Positions 1 to 9,700 of a stretch of DNA of 64,000 nt are shown here, in pieces. Under the pieces are notes generated by a model. That model did not search any database. It saw only the letters and a program-made list of their open reading frames with translations, and was not told the DNA's origin. How positions within the stretch are numbered: the stretch's first letter is position 1; each line of letters begins with the position of its first letter. The DNA lies in NCBI GenBank assembly GCA_951804985.1, contig OX638132.1, positions 40,520,619 to 40,584,618 on the forward strand, given 5' to 3'. Made by a program: the position numbers and the translations under genes. Source of the DNA: Dryomyza anilis (Eukaryota > Arthropoda > Insecta > Diptera > Dryomyzidae).

Positions 1-1577
1 CGTTGAATCTGATATTTTAATAATTTGTTGTAATCATCAGTATTATAAACTGGTGAACATTTACGTTTTAGATTAGTGGGCATATCAAACCCATATAAAG
101 TACGGAAAGGGGTTTGCCCAGTTGACATATGTACTGTGTTATTGTGCACGTGCATTGCCGAATTTAACCATTGGTCCCAGTTTGACCCATCTTCTTTTCC
201 AAAACTTCGCAAATATTCTGCTAATGGTAGATGGCTTCTTTCCAAAGATCCATTAGCTTGTGGATGATATGGCGTAATATGTAACTTTTTAATTAATAAC
301 AATTTACATGTATCTGAAAACAGTTTAGAGACGAAATTTGAACCATTGTCGGTAACTAATACTTTTGGAATATTTAAGCGCGTAATGATTTCGTCGTAAA
401 ATGCTTTCGCTACAGAGCTTGCTTCTGCGTCCGGTATAGCTACGCAACACATATATTTTGAAAAATCATCTTGAAATGTTAATATATATTTATTTCCAGA
501 GATAGTTTCTGGTAAAATTCCTACAAGATCCATGTATACTTTATCAAATGGTCTCACTGGCGTATCAGTTAGGACCATTGGCATTTTTGTAAGCCTAAAA
601 CTTTTATTTACTTGGCAATTTTTTACGTAATCTTTTATTTGTTTCTGCATACCTTTCCACTTAAATTGTCTTCTGATTCTAAAATATGTTTTTACTGCGC
701 CCTGATGGCCTTCTAATGCGGAATCATGAAAATCTTTTATTACCGTTTTAATCTCTTCCGGATCAGTTAATAAGTGTGCAGAATTTGTTTCGTTATTTGC
801 ATCTGTAATTGTTTCATCTACGACCGGTGTACTAATTTGGGGCTTTGTTTTTGTAATTTGTTGATCTAATTTATTATGTGTAGTTTTAGAACGTGTTTGT
901 ACTGCTGTAATATCGAGTTGTATATATGGTATTCTGCTTAAAGCATCCGCGTTCAAATTTTTTTTACCTGGTTTGTAAATTATTTCAAAATCATATTCTG
1001 ACAACTTATGTCGGAAACGCGCAAGGCGGGATGTCTGATCTTTTAAGTTTGCAATACCTTTTAGGGGCTGATGATCTGTAATAATTTTAAATGGTCGTCC
1101 TAATAGGTATACTCTGAAATTCTTCGCCTTCCAACTTCGCCTTGCGACAGTACCGCGCCTATTGCTTCATTACTTGCATCAGTTGTAAGTAAAAAAGTTT
1201 TCGTAAAATCTGGATATGAGAGAATTGGTGATGGAATTATTGATTCTTTTAATTTAATAAATGAATTTTGACAATCGTCTGTCCATGTAAATTTAACGTC
1301 GTTTCTAAGTAAATTATTAATTGGTAATGATATTTTGGCCATTTTGCCTATGAATTTTCTGTAATAATTAATTAATCCCAAAAATGCTTGTACTTCTTTT
1401 CTATTTCTTGGCACCGGAATATTTTTCACGCATACGACCTTAGAGGGGTCTGGCAGCGCACATAGTTCCGAACATTTATGTCCTAAATATACAACTTCGC
1501 GACGTAAAAACTGACATTTTTCGGTATTTAATTTTAAATTATGTTCCCTTAATTTCTGTAATACATTACTTAATCTA
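1..1577 (-). pseudogene. Ty3/gypsy pol fragment (copy 0): RT thumb, RNase H remnant, integrase
   Basis: This is the 3' half of a gypsy-type pol gene, read right to left and cut by the window edge. From high to low coordinates it holds the RT thumb (LGLINYYRKF near 1,380), the start of RNase H (TTDASNEAIGAVLSQG near 1,160), the RNase H end (KIITDHQPLKG near 1,070) and most of the integrase, including TDNGSNF near 340. It is nearly identical to three other copies in this window. RNase H is internally deleted and changes frame at about 1,100-1,150, so the polyprotein is broken. An 8-A run at about 955-965 keeps the RNase H-to-integrase join open here. Small changes (for example the Gly-Ile to Leu-Ile change near 290) separate it from the other copies. 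The element assignment is firm; the exact gypsy lineage is not determined. Confidence 0.9.
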
Positions 1578-1639
1578 CACTCTCAGAAATATATTGTTAC
1601 TTTTTAACAATATGTGATTGTCATTTCATTATACAGTGA
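1578..1639. mobile_element. Truncated MITE family 1 end (62 bp)
   Basis: The first 62 bp of the TA-flanked MITE found complete at 5,574-6,213, starting CACTCTCAGAAATATATTG. It is inserted at the same pol base as in the other gypsy copies. After ...CAGTGA the sequence jumps to gypsy 3' non-coding sequence (as at about 9,937), with TGA shared by both sides. This is a deletion or duplication junction, not a MITE end. Confidence 0.85.
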
Positions 1640-3698
1640 ATTATAAAATGAAATTAAATACAAACATAACCTGATCCCGATGTTTTTAGTGTTGACTGCT
1701 GCTGCCACTCTTCGGTTGGTGGTTGCTGCGATTGCGTTGACTGTAGTGTTGTTGGCTGCACTTTATGTGTTTCTGCCACTGTTTCAACAAACATTGTTTT
1801 CATCTTGCGTCTTGATATTCTTAGCTTTTAAAATTTGATGTATTCTATGTTGCGTTGTTTTTCAGGTAAATTGAATCGTACTTTGTTGAGAGCAGAAGAT
1901 AATTGATAATTTTGTAATTTTATATTTCTGAATATTAATAAGGATTTGTCTTCTTTAAATGTTTTGAGAAATTTTCTTCTTAGATAGTTTTTCTAGCGGA
2001 ATTGTCATCTTCAGTAATTGTAATTTTTATTTATACGTAGATGTTGTTATTTTGTTAGTTTGACGTTGTTGTACTATTATATTTCACTTGTTGTAACAAT
2101 ATTCGAATACGTATATTCTTGGTTCTTATTGTTTTTAATTTTCGTCTTCTTCAAAATTTTTTAAGAAATTGTGTTCATTTGTTGAATCGTGTGTGATTTA
2201 GTGTAATTGTGGTAACTTTGTTGATTTGTTAAATTTATTTTTGTAATCAGGTTCGCATTGACAGCTAAATAAGTGTATATGGAATAGCTCTTTCAACTTA
2301 TTTACATAATGTTAGCGTGTTCTTTGAGCGATAACATTGTCATCTTTTATTTAGTATATATAAGATGTAAAATGTTGTTGCATTATTATGATAAAATAGT
2401 TGCAACTTTCTTTGCTGATTTGTCAAACTTCTACATCCATATCCATAGGGTAGCTCCTTTCTCTTAATTAAACATGTATTGATTGTTGTCGTCCGCGCCA
2501 TAACTCTCACATGTCGTTTTATCATTATTCTTTTGTACTTCATTACATTACCATTTCAGACCTTTTCCCAACAAAATTAAACGACCTTCTTTGGCAATTA
2601 AAATTTCAGCATATTGTCTTTAACGTTAATTTTTATTGTTTGGTGGATTGCTTGTTGTTCTTCTTCGTGCATGTTTTACTTCTTTGTGCTTCGTCGTGGT
2701 TGGAGTACATTTGCAGAATCAGGATTATTATTAAAATACTTATTACTTGTTTACTATAACTTCATACTTAATTTAATTTAACATGATTTTTAATTTATAT
2801 AGAATATTCAAATTTAATATATTCATTCTATGTTTATATTGAACATTTCATTTATTACATTCAATAAAATGTACATGTACTTTAGAAATCTTTAATTTTT
2901 CCATAATATTTCATTACCACATGACTCAATGCTAGTCATTTTCAAAAATACTTAGCTATTTATTCATGCACTAATTTATTAATTTAAATATGCTTAATAT
3001 ATGATAGTATTTTCAATCTTTCTTTTGCATAACAACTTTGGTACATTCAATACGTACATATATATATATATTTTTTATGACCGTTAAATGATCTTGGTTA
3101 AAACGTTTGCTAGTTTGTTTGTTTGTTTTCGTCGCTGCATTAACGTATCTCGTTTCATTTTCAGAGCATTAGTGCACTGGTTCTTACATGCAAAACGCTG
3201 AATTACATTTTATCACTTATAACTATACCTAAGCTCCTCACTTATATCTGTGCTCCCCTTCTGTTTGTGCTCCGCTTACGTCTGTCTGTATTTCATGTAC
3301 AACGATCTTTCTTTGATTTGTTTCGATTGACAATGCCCTTGACAATGAAATTGAGGTGCTGACCTATCTCAAATATAGTGGCAATGTATATTTTATTTCT
3401 TTTGCTAATTCGTACTGAAATCTTTGCTTAATAAATATCTAATATAATCTTGTAAATCACTTTATTCCTTTATTTATTTTCACCATTACAAATTTTTTAG
3501 TACATGATTTAATGCTAGTAACCTTTTAAAATTAATACGTAGCTATTCCCTCATGCACTTATTTATTTGATTAAGATTTAAAAACATATTCCTAAAAAAA
3601 AAATTAACGCGGCATTTCTTTACCTTATATTGTTGTTTGCAATAGTATGCATTTCATTCTAACATGATTACGATTTATGATCATCATGAACTATTGGT
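1640..3698 (-). other. Gypsy copy I 3' non-coding region
   Basis: About 2 kb between the integrase stop and the place where the polypurine tract and 3' LTR should be; both are missing here because of the junction at about 1,639. It is AT-rich with a (TA)n run near 3,060 and no long ORF in either direction. The same stretch follows integrase in copies II and III, so it belongs to the element. No env-like gene (signal peptide, transmembrane anchor) is visible. Two diverged direct repeats of about 70 bp, each with a core like TCATGCACTAATTTATT, lie near 2,918-2,990 and 3,500-3,575. Confidence 0.7.
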
Positions 3699-5000
3699 TC
3701 AGTTATTTATTTCTTTACATCTATTTATTGAATTGTGTAAAACTTCAAAATTATATGCTTTTAATAAGTTGTTATGGAATTTTTTCCCTTTTCCTTTGAT
3801 GGAAATCATTGTCGTTCCAGGACTTACTACCGATAGTACCTCATAGGGTCCTACCCATATGGGAGAAAATTTATTCTTTCTATTTTGATTTTTTAATAAT
3901 ATTTTATCGCCTACTTTAAATATTGTTGGGTGTAATGCGCTGTCATAGCTTTGTTTATATTTTTCTTTTGCTTTATCTTGATTTTGTCTCACGATTTCAT
4001 GTGTGCGTTGAATCTGATATTTTAATAATTTGTTGTAATCATCAGTATTATAAACTGGTGAACATTTACGTTTTAGATTAGTGGGCATATCAAACCCATA
4101 TAAAGTACGGAAAGGGGTTTGCCCTGTTGACATATGTACTGTGTTATTGTGCACGTGCATTGCCAATTGGTCCCAGTTTGACCCATCTTCTTTTCCAAAA
4201 CTTCGCAAATATTCTGCTAATGGTAGATGGCTTCTTTCCAAAGATCCATTAGCTTGTGGATGATATGGCGTAATATGTAACTTTTTAATTCCTAACAATT
4301 TACATGTATCTGAAAACAGTTTAGAGACGAAATTTGAACCATTGTCGGTAACTAATACTTTTGGAATATTTAAGCGCGTAATGATTTCGTCGTAAAATGC
4401 TTTCGCTACAGAGCTTGCTTCTGCGTCCGGTATAGCTACGCAACACATATATTTTGAAAAATCATCTTGAAATGTTAATATATATTTATTTCCAGAGATA
4501 GTTTCTGGTAAAATTCCTACAAGATCCATGTATACTTTATCAAATGGTCTCACTGGCGTATCAGTTAGGACCATTGGCATTTTTGTAAGCCTAAAACTTT
4601 TATTTACTTGGCAATTTTTTACGTAATCTTTTATTTGTTTCTGCATACCTTTCCACTTAAATTGTCTTCTGATTCTAAAATATGTTTTTACTGCGCCCTG
4701 ATGGCCTTCTAATGCGGAATCATGAAAATCTTTTATTACCGTTTTAATCTCTTCCGGATCAGTTAATAAGTGTGCAGAATTTGTTTCGTTATTTGCATCT
4801 GTAATTGTTTCATCTACGACCGGTGTACTAATTTGGGGCTTTGTTTTTGTAATTTGTTGATCTAATTTATTATGTGTAGTTTTAGAACGTGTTTGTACTG
4901 CTGTAATATCGAGTTGTATATATGGTATTCTGCTTAAAGCATCCGCGTTCAAATTTTTTTTACCTGGTTTGTAAATTATTTCAAAATCATATTCTGACAA
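3699..5000 (-). pseudogene. Gypsy copy I: RNase H C-terminus plus integrase (433 aa open frame)
   Basis: Open frame reading SEYDFEIIYKPGKKNLNADALS (connection/RNase H end) into integrase. The integrase N-terminal zinc finger has its His pair (HDSALEGHQ) but ends in CQVN, where Cys-x-x-Cys is usual. The catalytic core shows MDLVG, VTDNGSNF and GSLERSH, which fit the D,D,E triad. The C-terminus carries a GPY/F-type module (WVGPYEVLS). Compared with copies II and III it lacks about four residues (WDQLAMH instead of WDQWLNSAMH). Integrase inserts the cDNA of the element into the host chromosome. It is cut off from upstream pol by a frameshift in RNase H, so this is a relic even though the frame is open. 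The first Met of the frame is not a natural start; the domain would be made from the polyprotein. Confidence 0.85.
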
Positions 5001-5571
5001 CTTATGTCGGAAACGCGCAAGGCGGGATGTCTGATCTTTTAAGTTTGCAATACCTTTTAGGGGCTGATGATCTGTAATAATTTTAAATGGTCGTCCTAAT
5101 AGGTATACTCTGAAATTCTTCGCCTTCCAACTTCGCCTTGCGACAGTACCGCGCCTATTGCTTCATTACTTGCATCAGTTGTAAGTAAAAAAGTTTTCGT
5201 AAAATCTGGATATGAGAGAATTGGTGATGGAATTATTGATTCTTTTAATTTAATAAATGAATTTTGACAATCGTCTGTCCATGTAAATTTAACGTCGTTT
5301 CTAAGTAAATTATTAATTGGTAATGATATTTTGGCCATTTTGCCTATGAATTTTCTGTAATAATTAATTAATCCCAAAAATGCTTGTACTTCTTTTCTAT
5401 TTCTTGGCACCGGAATATTTTTCACGCATACGACCTTAGAGGGGTCTGGCAGCGCACATAGTTCCGAACATTTATGTCCTAAATATACAACTTCGCGACG
5501 TAAAAACTGACATTTTTCGGTATTTAATTTTAAATTATGTTCCCTTAATTTCTGTAATACATTACTTAATC
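5001..5571 (-). pseudogene. Gypsy copy I: RT thumb and N-terminal RNase H, internally deleted
   Basis: The piece up to 5,571 encodes the end of the RT palm (KLNTEKCQFLRREVVYLGHK) and thumb (KEVQAFLGLINYYRKFIGK), then RNase H up to VLSQGE. It then runs into an unrelated short tail and a stop at about 5,096. RNase H resumes in another frame (VYLLGRPFKIITDHQ). The stretch normally carrying the central RNase H Glu region (TEKELLA-type) is absent, so roughly 45 residues are lost. The same lesion is in all four copies, so it predates the local duplications. The MITE at 5,574 lies immediately upstream in the reading direction. Confidence 0.8.
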
Positions 5572-5573
5572 TA

Positions 5574-6213
5574 CACTCTCAGAAATATATTGTTACTTTT
5601 TAACAATATGTGATTGTCATTTCATTATACAGTGATTATGTGGCACCTCTATTTTCTGGCATTCAAATATATGTCAATTTATTGTTTTTATTTATTTCAA
5701 AAATTCAAACAAAATGTAAGTTATATTTTTACAATTTTATTATTCAATATTTATTGAACGTATGTGCATTTTGTGTAGATATGGGAGCCACCAAATAAAA
5801 CGTTTGACGGTAGAAATGGGAAGTAAACCCTTTCTGGATAATGCATGCGAGTACTATATAGTGCGACTGTTCTGCTATCCAACAATGCTAAAGCCCACTT
5901 CTGCCTTTCACATTTGCGTTAAGCTATTGACGACGATCAAATCTACCCGAGACTTGCAGAAGATGTTCTGTTAGTGTACATTTCTGCACTATAAATAATT
6001 GTTTGCTAATAAAAATTATAAAAATATTCGTGTGAAATTTTTTATCTTATTAAATGACAATGTCGATTGTTATTCTTAAACAATCGAATGAAGTTTTAAT
6101 ATAACAATCTGATTGCCAAACCGACAATAATTTGACAATCTGATCATGAGATCTATTTTGAACATAGAAATTGTTACAATATTGTCGGAAATGACAATAT
6201 ATTTCTGAGAGTG
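5574..6213. mobile_element. MITE family 1, complete copy (640 bp), TA target duplication
   Basis: Perfect terminal inverted repeats of about 20 bp (CACTCTCAGAAATATATTGT at the left, its complement at the right) flanked by TA at 5,572-5,573 and 6,214-6,215. That fits a Tc1/mariner-type non-autonomous element. Inside are further short palindromic blocks near the right end (AACAATCGA, CAATCTGAT). There is also a 200-bp GC-richer core (5,779-5,975) that looks like a captured exon: GTAAGT at 5,716-5,721, an AG at 5,777-5,778 after a T/G-rich run, an open frame ending at 5,974 and AATAAA-like sequence just after. No transposase is present. It interrupts gypsy RT shortly downstream of the YLDD position. 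Confidence 0.88.
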
Positions 6214-6215
6214 TA

Positions 6216-8328
6216 TGCTCATGTTCGCTTAAATTTTTTCCATATACAATTATGTCACCGACACTGAACCAAATAAGTACATATCTACAATGAAAAAGTA
6301 CATTATCACAAAGAATATTTCGTTAAAATTGGTCCAATGTAACTGTTCATTGTCACAACGAATCTCCAGTAATACTTCAATGTACAAATTTATTGAATTA
6401 CAATGTACGGATCATGAAACAAAATGACAAATATTCATAATCACAATGAATATTTTATTAGCTATATTGAATGCGAGAGTTCATTGTCGCAATGAATCGA
6501 ATACATACTCTAATGAACGAGATCATAAACAAAAAGTAAATTGTGAATTCAGAAAGTTTTTTCATTTTATTATTTTAATGTAAATTCAATTAATATATAC
6601 ATTAAATATAATAGTATAATATAAATTAAATGTAATTTCACACTTCATTTCGCAACTACTTCTTACATTTGTCGCATCTTTGTGCGAATTAATAAAATGT
6701 TTTTTTTTGTAGCAGCAGAGCGCAGCTAACGCTACTAGAAACGAACACGAAAATCGAACATGTCTACTGCAGTATTTCAATGAATATAATTCATTGAAGT
6801 ATAAAAAAATTCATTAAATTTATTTGTGCGTATTATGAACACTGATTCTTACTGAAAATGAACTGATCATTAAATTCACAAACAATTTACAAGACAATGT
6901 ACATTGTCACAATGTATCTTGCATTAAAACGTATGAATTTGCCTCTATGAACTGGATTCGTTAATATTATGAACAAGTTTATTTTCTGTGGAGATACACA
7001 AAACAATCGATACCCTGTAAACCTGTTAATATGTGGTTCATTATTCTTTGAAAAGTGGCAGGTGCACCTGTTAAACAAAATGGCATTCTATTAAATTCAA
7101 AATGTCCAAGTTCCGTACTTTCATCTACTAAGACCTAATAATAACCACTTGCTAAATCTAATGTTGAAAAGTATCTACTATGCCTGATCTAATATCTCGT
7201 CTATACGAGGAATCGGAAATACTTGTTTTATTGTTACATCATTTAGTCTACGAAAATCTATTACTAGTCTCCATTTCTTGCTACCGTCCTTATTGCTCTT
7301 TTTTGGTACTAACAATAACGGTGAATTCCAAGGTGAGGTTCTTGGAGATATAATGCCGTCATCTAACATTTTTACTACTTGTCTATTAATTTCTTCCCTA
7401 TGTGTATGTGGAAGTTTATATTGTTTCTGATTAATTGGTGGTTGGTTCCACTGTGTAGTTATTTCATGTTTAAGTGCTGGCGTGTATGTTAATTCATCGC
7501 CATCTAAGTGAAAAACGTCATGATAAGAAATACTCAAATTTTGTAAAGATGTAATTTCGTCTTTATTTAAAGTTTCGTCAATTTTAATTTCCATTAATAA
7601 TCTGTTAATTCTATTTGTTATATTTACTGAATTTACGCTATTTATTGTAGAATTTTTGGTATACGATTCTTTATACTGATTATAATTCGAAAACTTTGGT
7701 TTAAATTTGTTGTCTATTAGAATTTCTTTTTCTGTAGCATATAATATTGAAACATAAACTCTATTCTTGCTAACATTTGATAGGCTTTCGCCTAAATATA
7801 CACCTGGAGAAATTTCTTGCTTATGTATTAATACAAATGGAATTTTTGTTTTTAAAGGTAATGATACTATTTTCGCGGTTCTCGCTTGAATTTTAATGGG
7901 TTGGTTGTAAAACATGTTTTGTATTTCTGTCTGTGTTTTCATTGGTAGTTTTATAATTTGATTTTTATCTTTATCAAAGAACGTTATCGTTTTGTCTATC
8001 GCATTTGTTATAGATCGATTCCATAAATTGTCACGTCCGATTATTCCGTCTGCTGGTACTCCTTGTTCAAGTGACACTACGTGTAGCATTAAACTTAAGC
8101 ACCCTATGCTCCCGTGTTGGACCTTGTTGGTTCCTAATGTCCTAACACAACCACCAAAAGCTCCATTCAATTCCTTTTGAATATTTTTGTTAAAACCTGG
8201 AAAATTTGTCATTGCACTTTCTTTTACTAAACTGGCATCTGCTCCTGAGTCTACTAATAAAATTAGTCTTCCATTTTTAGCTGCCTCGCAAGGTACTTCA
8301 ATGAAAACATCACTTGTATTAGCTAAAT
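6216..8328 (-). pseudogene. Gypsy copy I: protease and RT, interrupted
   Basis: The frame 8,365-7,178 (395 aa) encodes a retroviral-type aspartic protease ([12 protein letters not shown] near residue 38; IIGRDNLW near 110), then a linker and the RT N-terminus ([35 protein letters not shown]). It ends at DEILDQ because a 5-nt loss at about 7,185 shifts frame; copy III reads on to TLDLASGYY. RT then continues right-to-left but is split at the YLDD codons by a 729-bp insert (6,262-6,990). The RT codons also carry a YYQV-to-stop change near 7,135. Left of about 8,328 (in coordinate terms, to higher numbers) the match to copy III ends abruptly, so the protease N-terminus and gag are missing. The first ~12 residues of the frame are foreign. 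Confidence 0.85.
6262..6990. mobile_element. MITE-like insert (729 bp) in the RT catalytic motif
   Basis: Absent from copy III, which has an uninterrupted YLDD at 20,737-20,748. The ends are imperfect inverted repeats (CACTGAACCAAATAA at left, CACAGAAAATAAAC in reverse complement at right) flanked by GA on both sides (6,260-6,261 and 6,991-6,992). The interior is AT-rich and contains repeated near-palindromes of the type TTCATTGTCACAATGAAT (around 6,345, 6,430, 6,480 and 6,895). No protein-coding gene is evident. The GA/GA flank is too short to prove a target duplication, but the copy I versus III comparison shows a clean insertion. Confidence 0.7.
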
Positions 8329-8528
8329 CGAAGAATGTTGCAAGAATACACTTATTTAAATCCAATTTCTTTTTTGTTTGTTTTTAAACATCAATATGTT
8401 CAAAAGATGGCGTAGGTAGAAAATGCTGCACAACATTTCCAACTCCGTCAGTCGATAAATTATCGCATTAAGATGAGCATTTACGTTGTATTTAGATTTG
8501 ATTAGCATTTTCTGTGTTTCGAAACATA
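8329..8528. other. Junction and non-element flank left of the gypsy insertion site
   Basis: The first 40 bp (8,329-8,368) match nothing else in the window. From about 8,369 the sequence equals 14,424-14,580, the DNA that flanks the 3' LTR of the reference gypsy copy. No gene is seen. Confidence 0.6.
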
Positions 8529-9364
8529 CACTAAGAAAACAATATGTTTATGAAAGTCTTGCTGCAACTATCCTTTTAAATTTACGCCTTGTAGCATATA
8601 TTTAAACATCCCATAAGTATCAATAAAGTTGCAGCAAAACTATTAATATTTTATAAATATGACATATATGAAGATAGTTACGAGATGTTTGCACAACAGC
8701 AATGAAAAATGAGATATTTACAGTCTAGTGATAGCAAAAAACCTGAGTTCTTGGACATTTGCATCAACACTTTTGTGGTATTTTGACATTTGACTACTAT
8801 AAAAAAGGAAAATGGCGTACATTTTCCTTACGCTCGATTTATCCACAACAAAAATAGTGTAAAAAAGTGTCAACTCAAATATTACATTTTAATGGTAAAA
8901 GTGAAAATAAAAAAATTCCTGGGATTGAACTTATCAAGAAGTGATGGAAAATTATTTCTTTTCAGAGTTTGCTTTGATGACAGCATCGCTGGTTCTTCCG
9001 CGAAGATTTCTGAAGTCGTTGTACAATTTTACCTTCAAAGGATTTATAAACACGATGGCGATGTATAACCAAAATACTGTTTTAATTCTAGAATAAATAT
9101 AAATTCATTTTATTTTAATTCAATAAAAATTACTCCGTGAATTCTAATGAAGTACCTTTTCCAAATATTCCGCAACTATCTTCATATTTGTAAGATGTTT
9201 AATTGATGGTTACTATAAATAATCGTAAATTTGAAAGATGGTTGCTAGCAATATTTATCGTATTTGTCGGATGTTTGAGAAATGGTTGTCTCAAACACGA
9301 TCTAAAGAATTTATAAATAACTTGATATTTAGGGCTGTGATATTTCATCTTTGTTTTCTTAGTG
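8529..9364. mobile_element. MITE family 3 (836 bp), TA-flanked
   Basis: Ends CACTAAGAAAACA / TGTTTTCTTAGTG as inverted repeats with TA on each side (8,527-8,528 and 9,365-9,366), consistent with a Tc1/mariner-type MITE. Conserved internal blocks (TTGCTGCAACTATC, AATGGCG, TTCCAAATATTC) recur at 14,581, 31,625, 32,700, 48,042, 54,839, 57,259 and 58,805. A 92-aa frame at 8,790-9,068 is not recognised and is not convincingly a gene, because other family members break it. Confidence 0.85.
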
Positions 9365-9378
9365 TAGTTTTAAGCAAG

Positions 9379-9700
9379 TGTTGTAATTAAAATGTCCGTT
9401 GCTTAGGCGTGAGGCCAAATGTCGCAACGTTCCATTTATAATTACCCATGATGTCCTACCAGAGAATGTCCAACGTTGAAGTTCCATTTTTATTAACCGA
9501 AATAATTCAAACAAGTCTTTTTTCCAAGACATACTTTTATTTAATTGAAAGTTCTATTTTAATATTAACATTATTGTTTAACTTATAAAAGAAACACGTC
9601 TGCACTCTAAGGCAGTTAAAATCATATCCAACTTAAAATATATTCTTAACCTCTACTCATCACCTCTACTCATAACCTCTACTCATCACCTTAACCTCTA
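9379..9700 (-). repeat. Gypsy copy II 3' LTR with internal deletion and filler
   Basis: The LTR starts TGTTGTAATTAAAATG next to the same flank (TTTAAGCAAG) as the intact LTR at 15,431. It matches that LTR to about 9,665 (...CTCATCACCT), then the remaining ~350 bp are missing. In their place, 9,666-9,700 holds repeated copies of a CCTCTACTCATcACC motif taken from the adjacent LTR sequence, and then the polypurine tract follows. Because the outer flank is the same as for copy III, this is a duplicate of one insertion, not a second integration. Confidence 0.85.

Noticed and set aside
76..267. Plus-strand 63-aa frame repeated at 4,081 and 18,505
   Set aside because: It lies antisense to the integrase and repeats only because integrase is repeated.
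2511..2759. 82-aa plus frame and 67-aa minus frame (2,340-2,543) as a possible env or accessory gene
   Set aside because: The plus frame is on the wrong strand, both are short, and copy III has lost most of this region. No signal peptide plus anchor layout.
8790..9068. 92-aa frame (also 14,842-15,120) as a MITE 3 gene
   Set aside because: Conserved only between the two duplicated copies; broken in the independent copies at 31,625 and 48,042.
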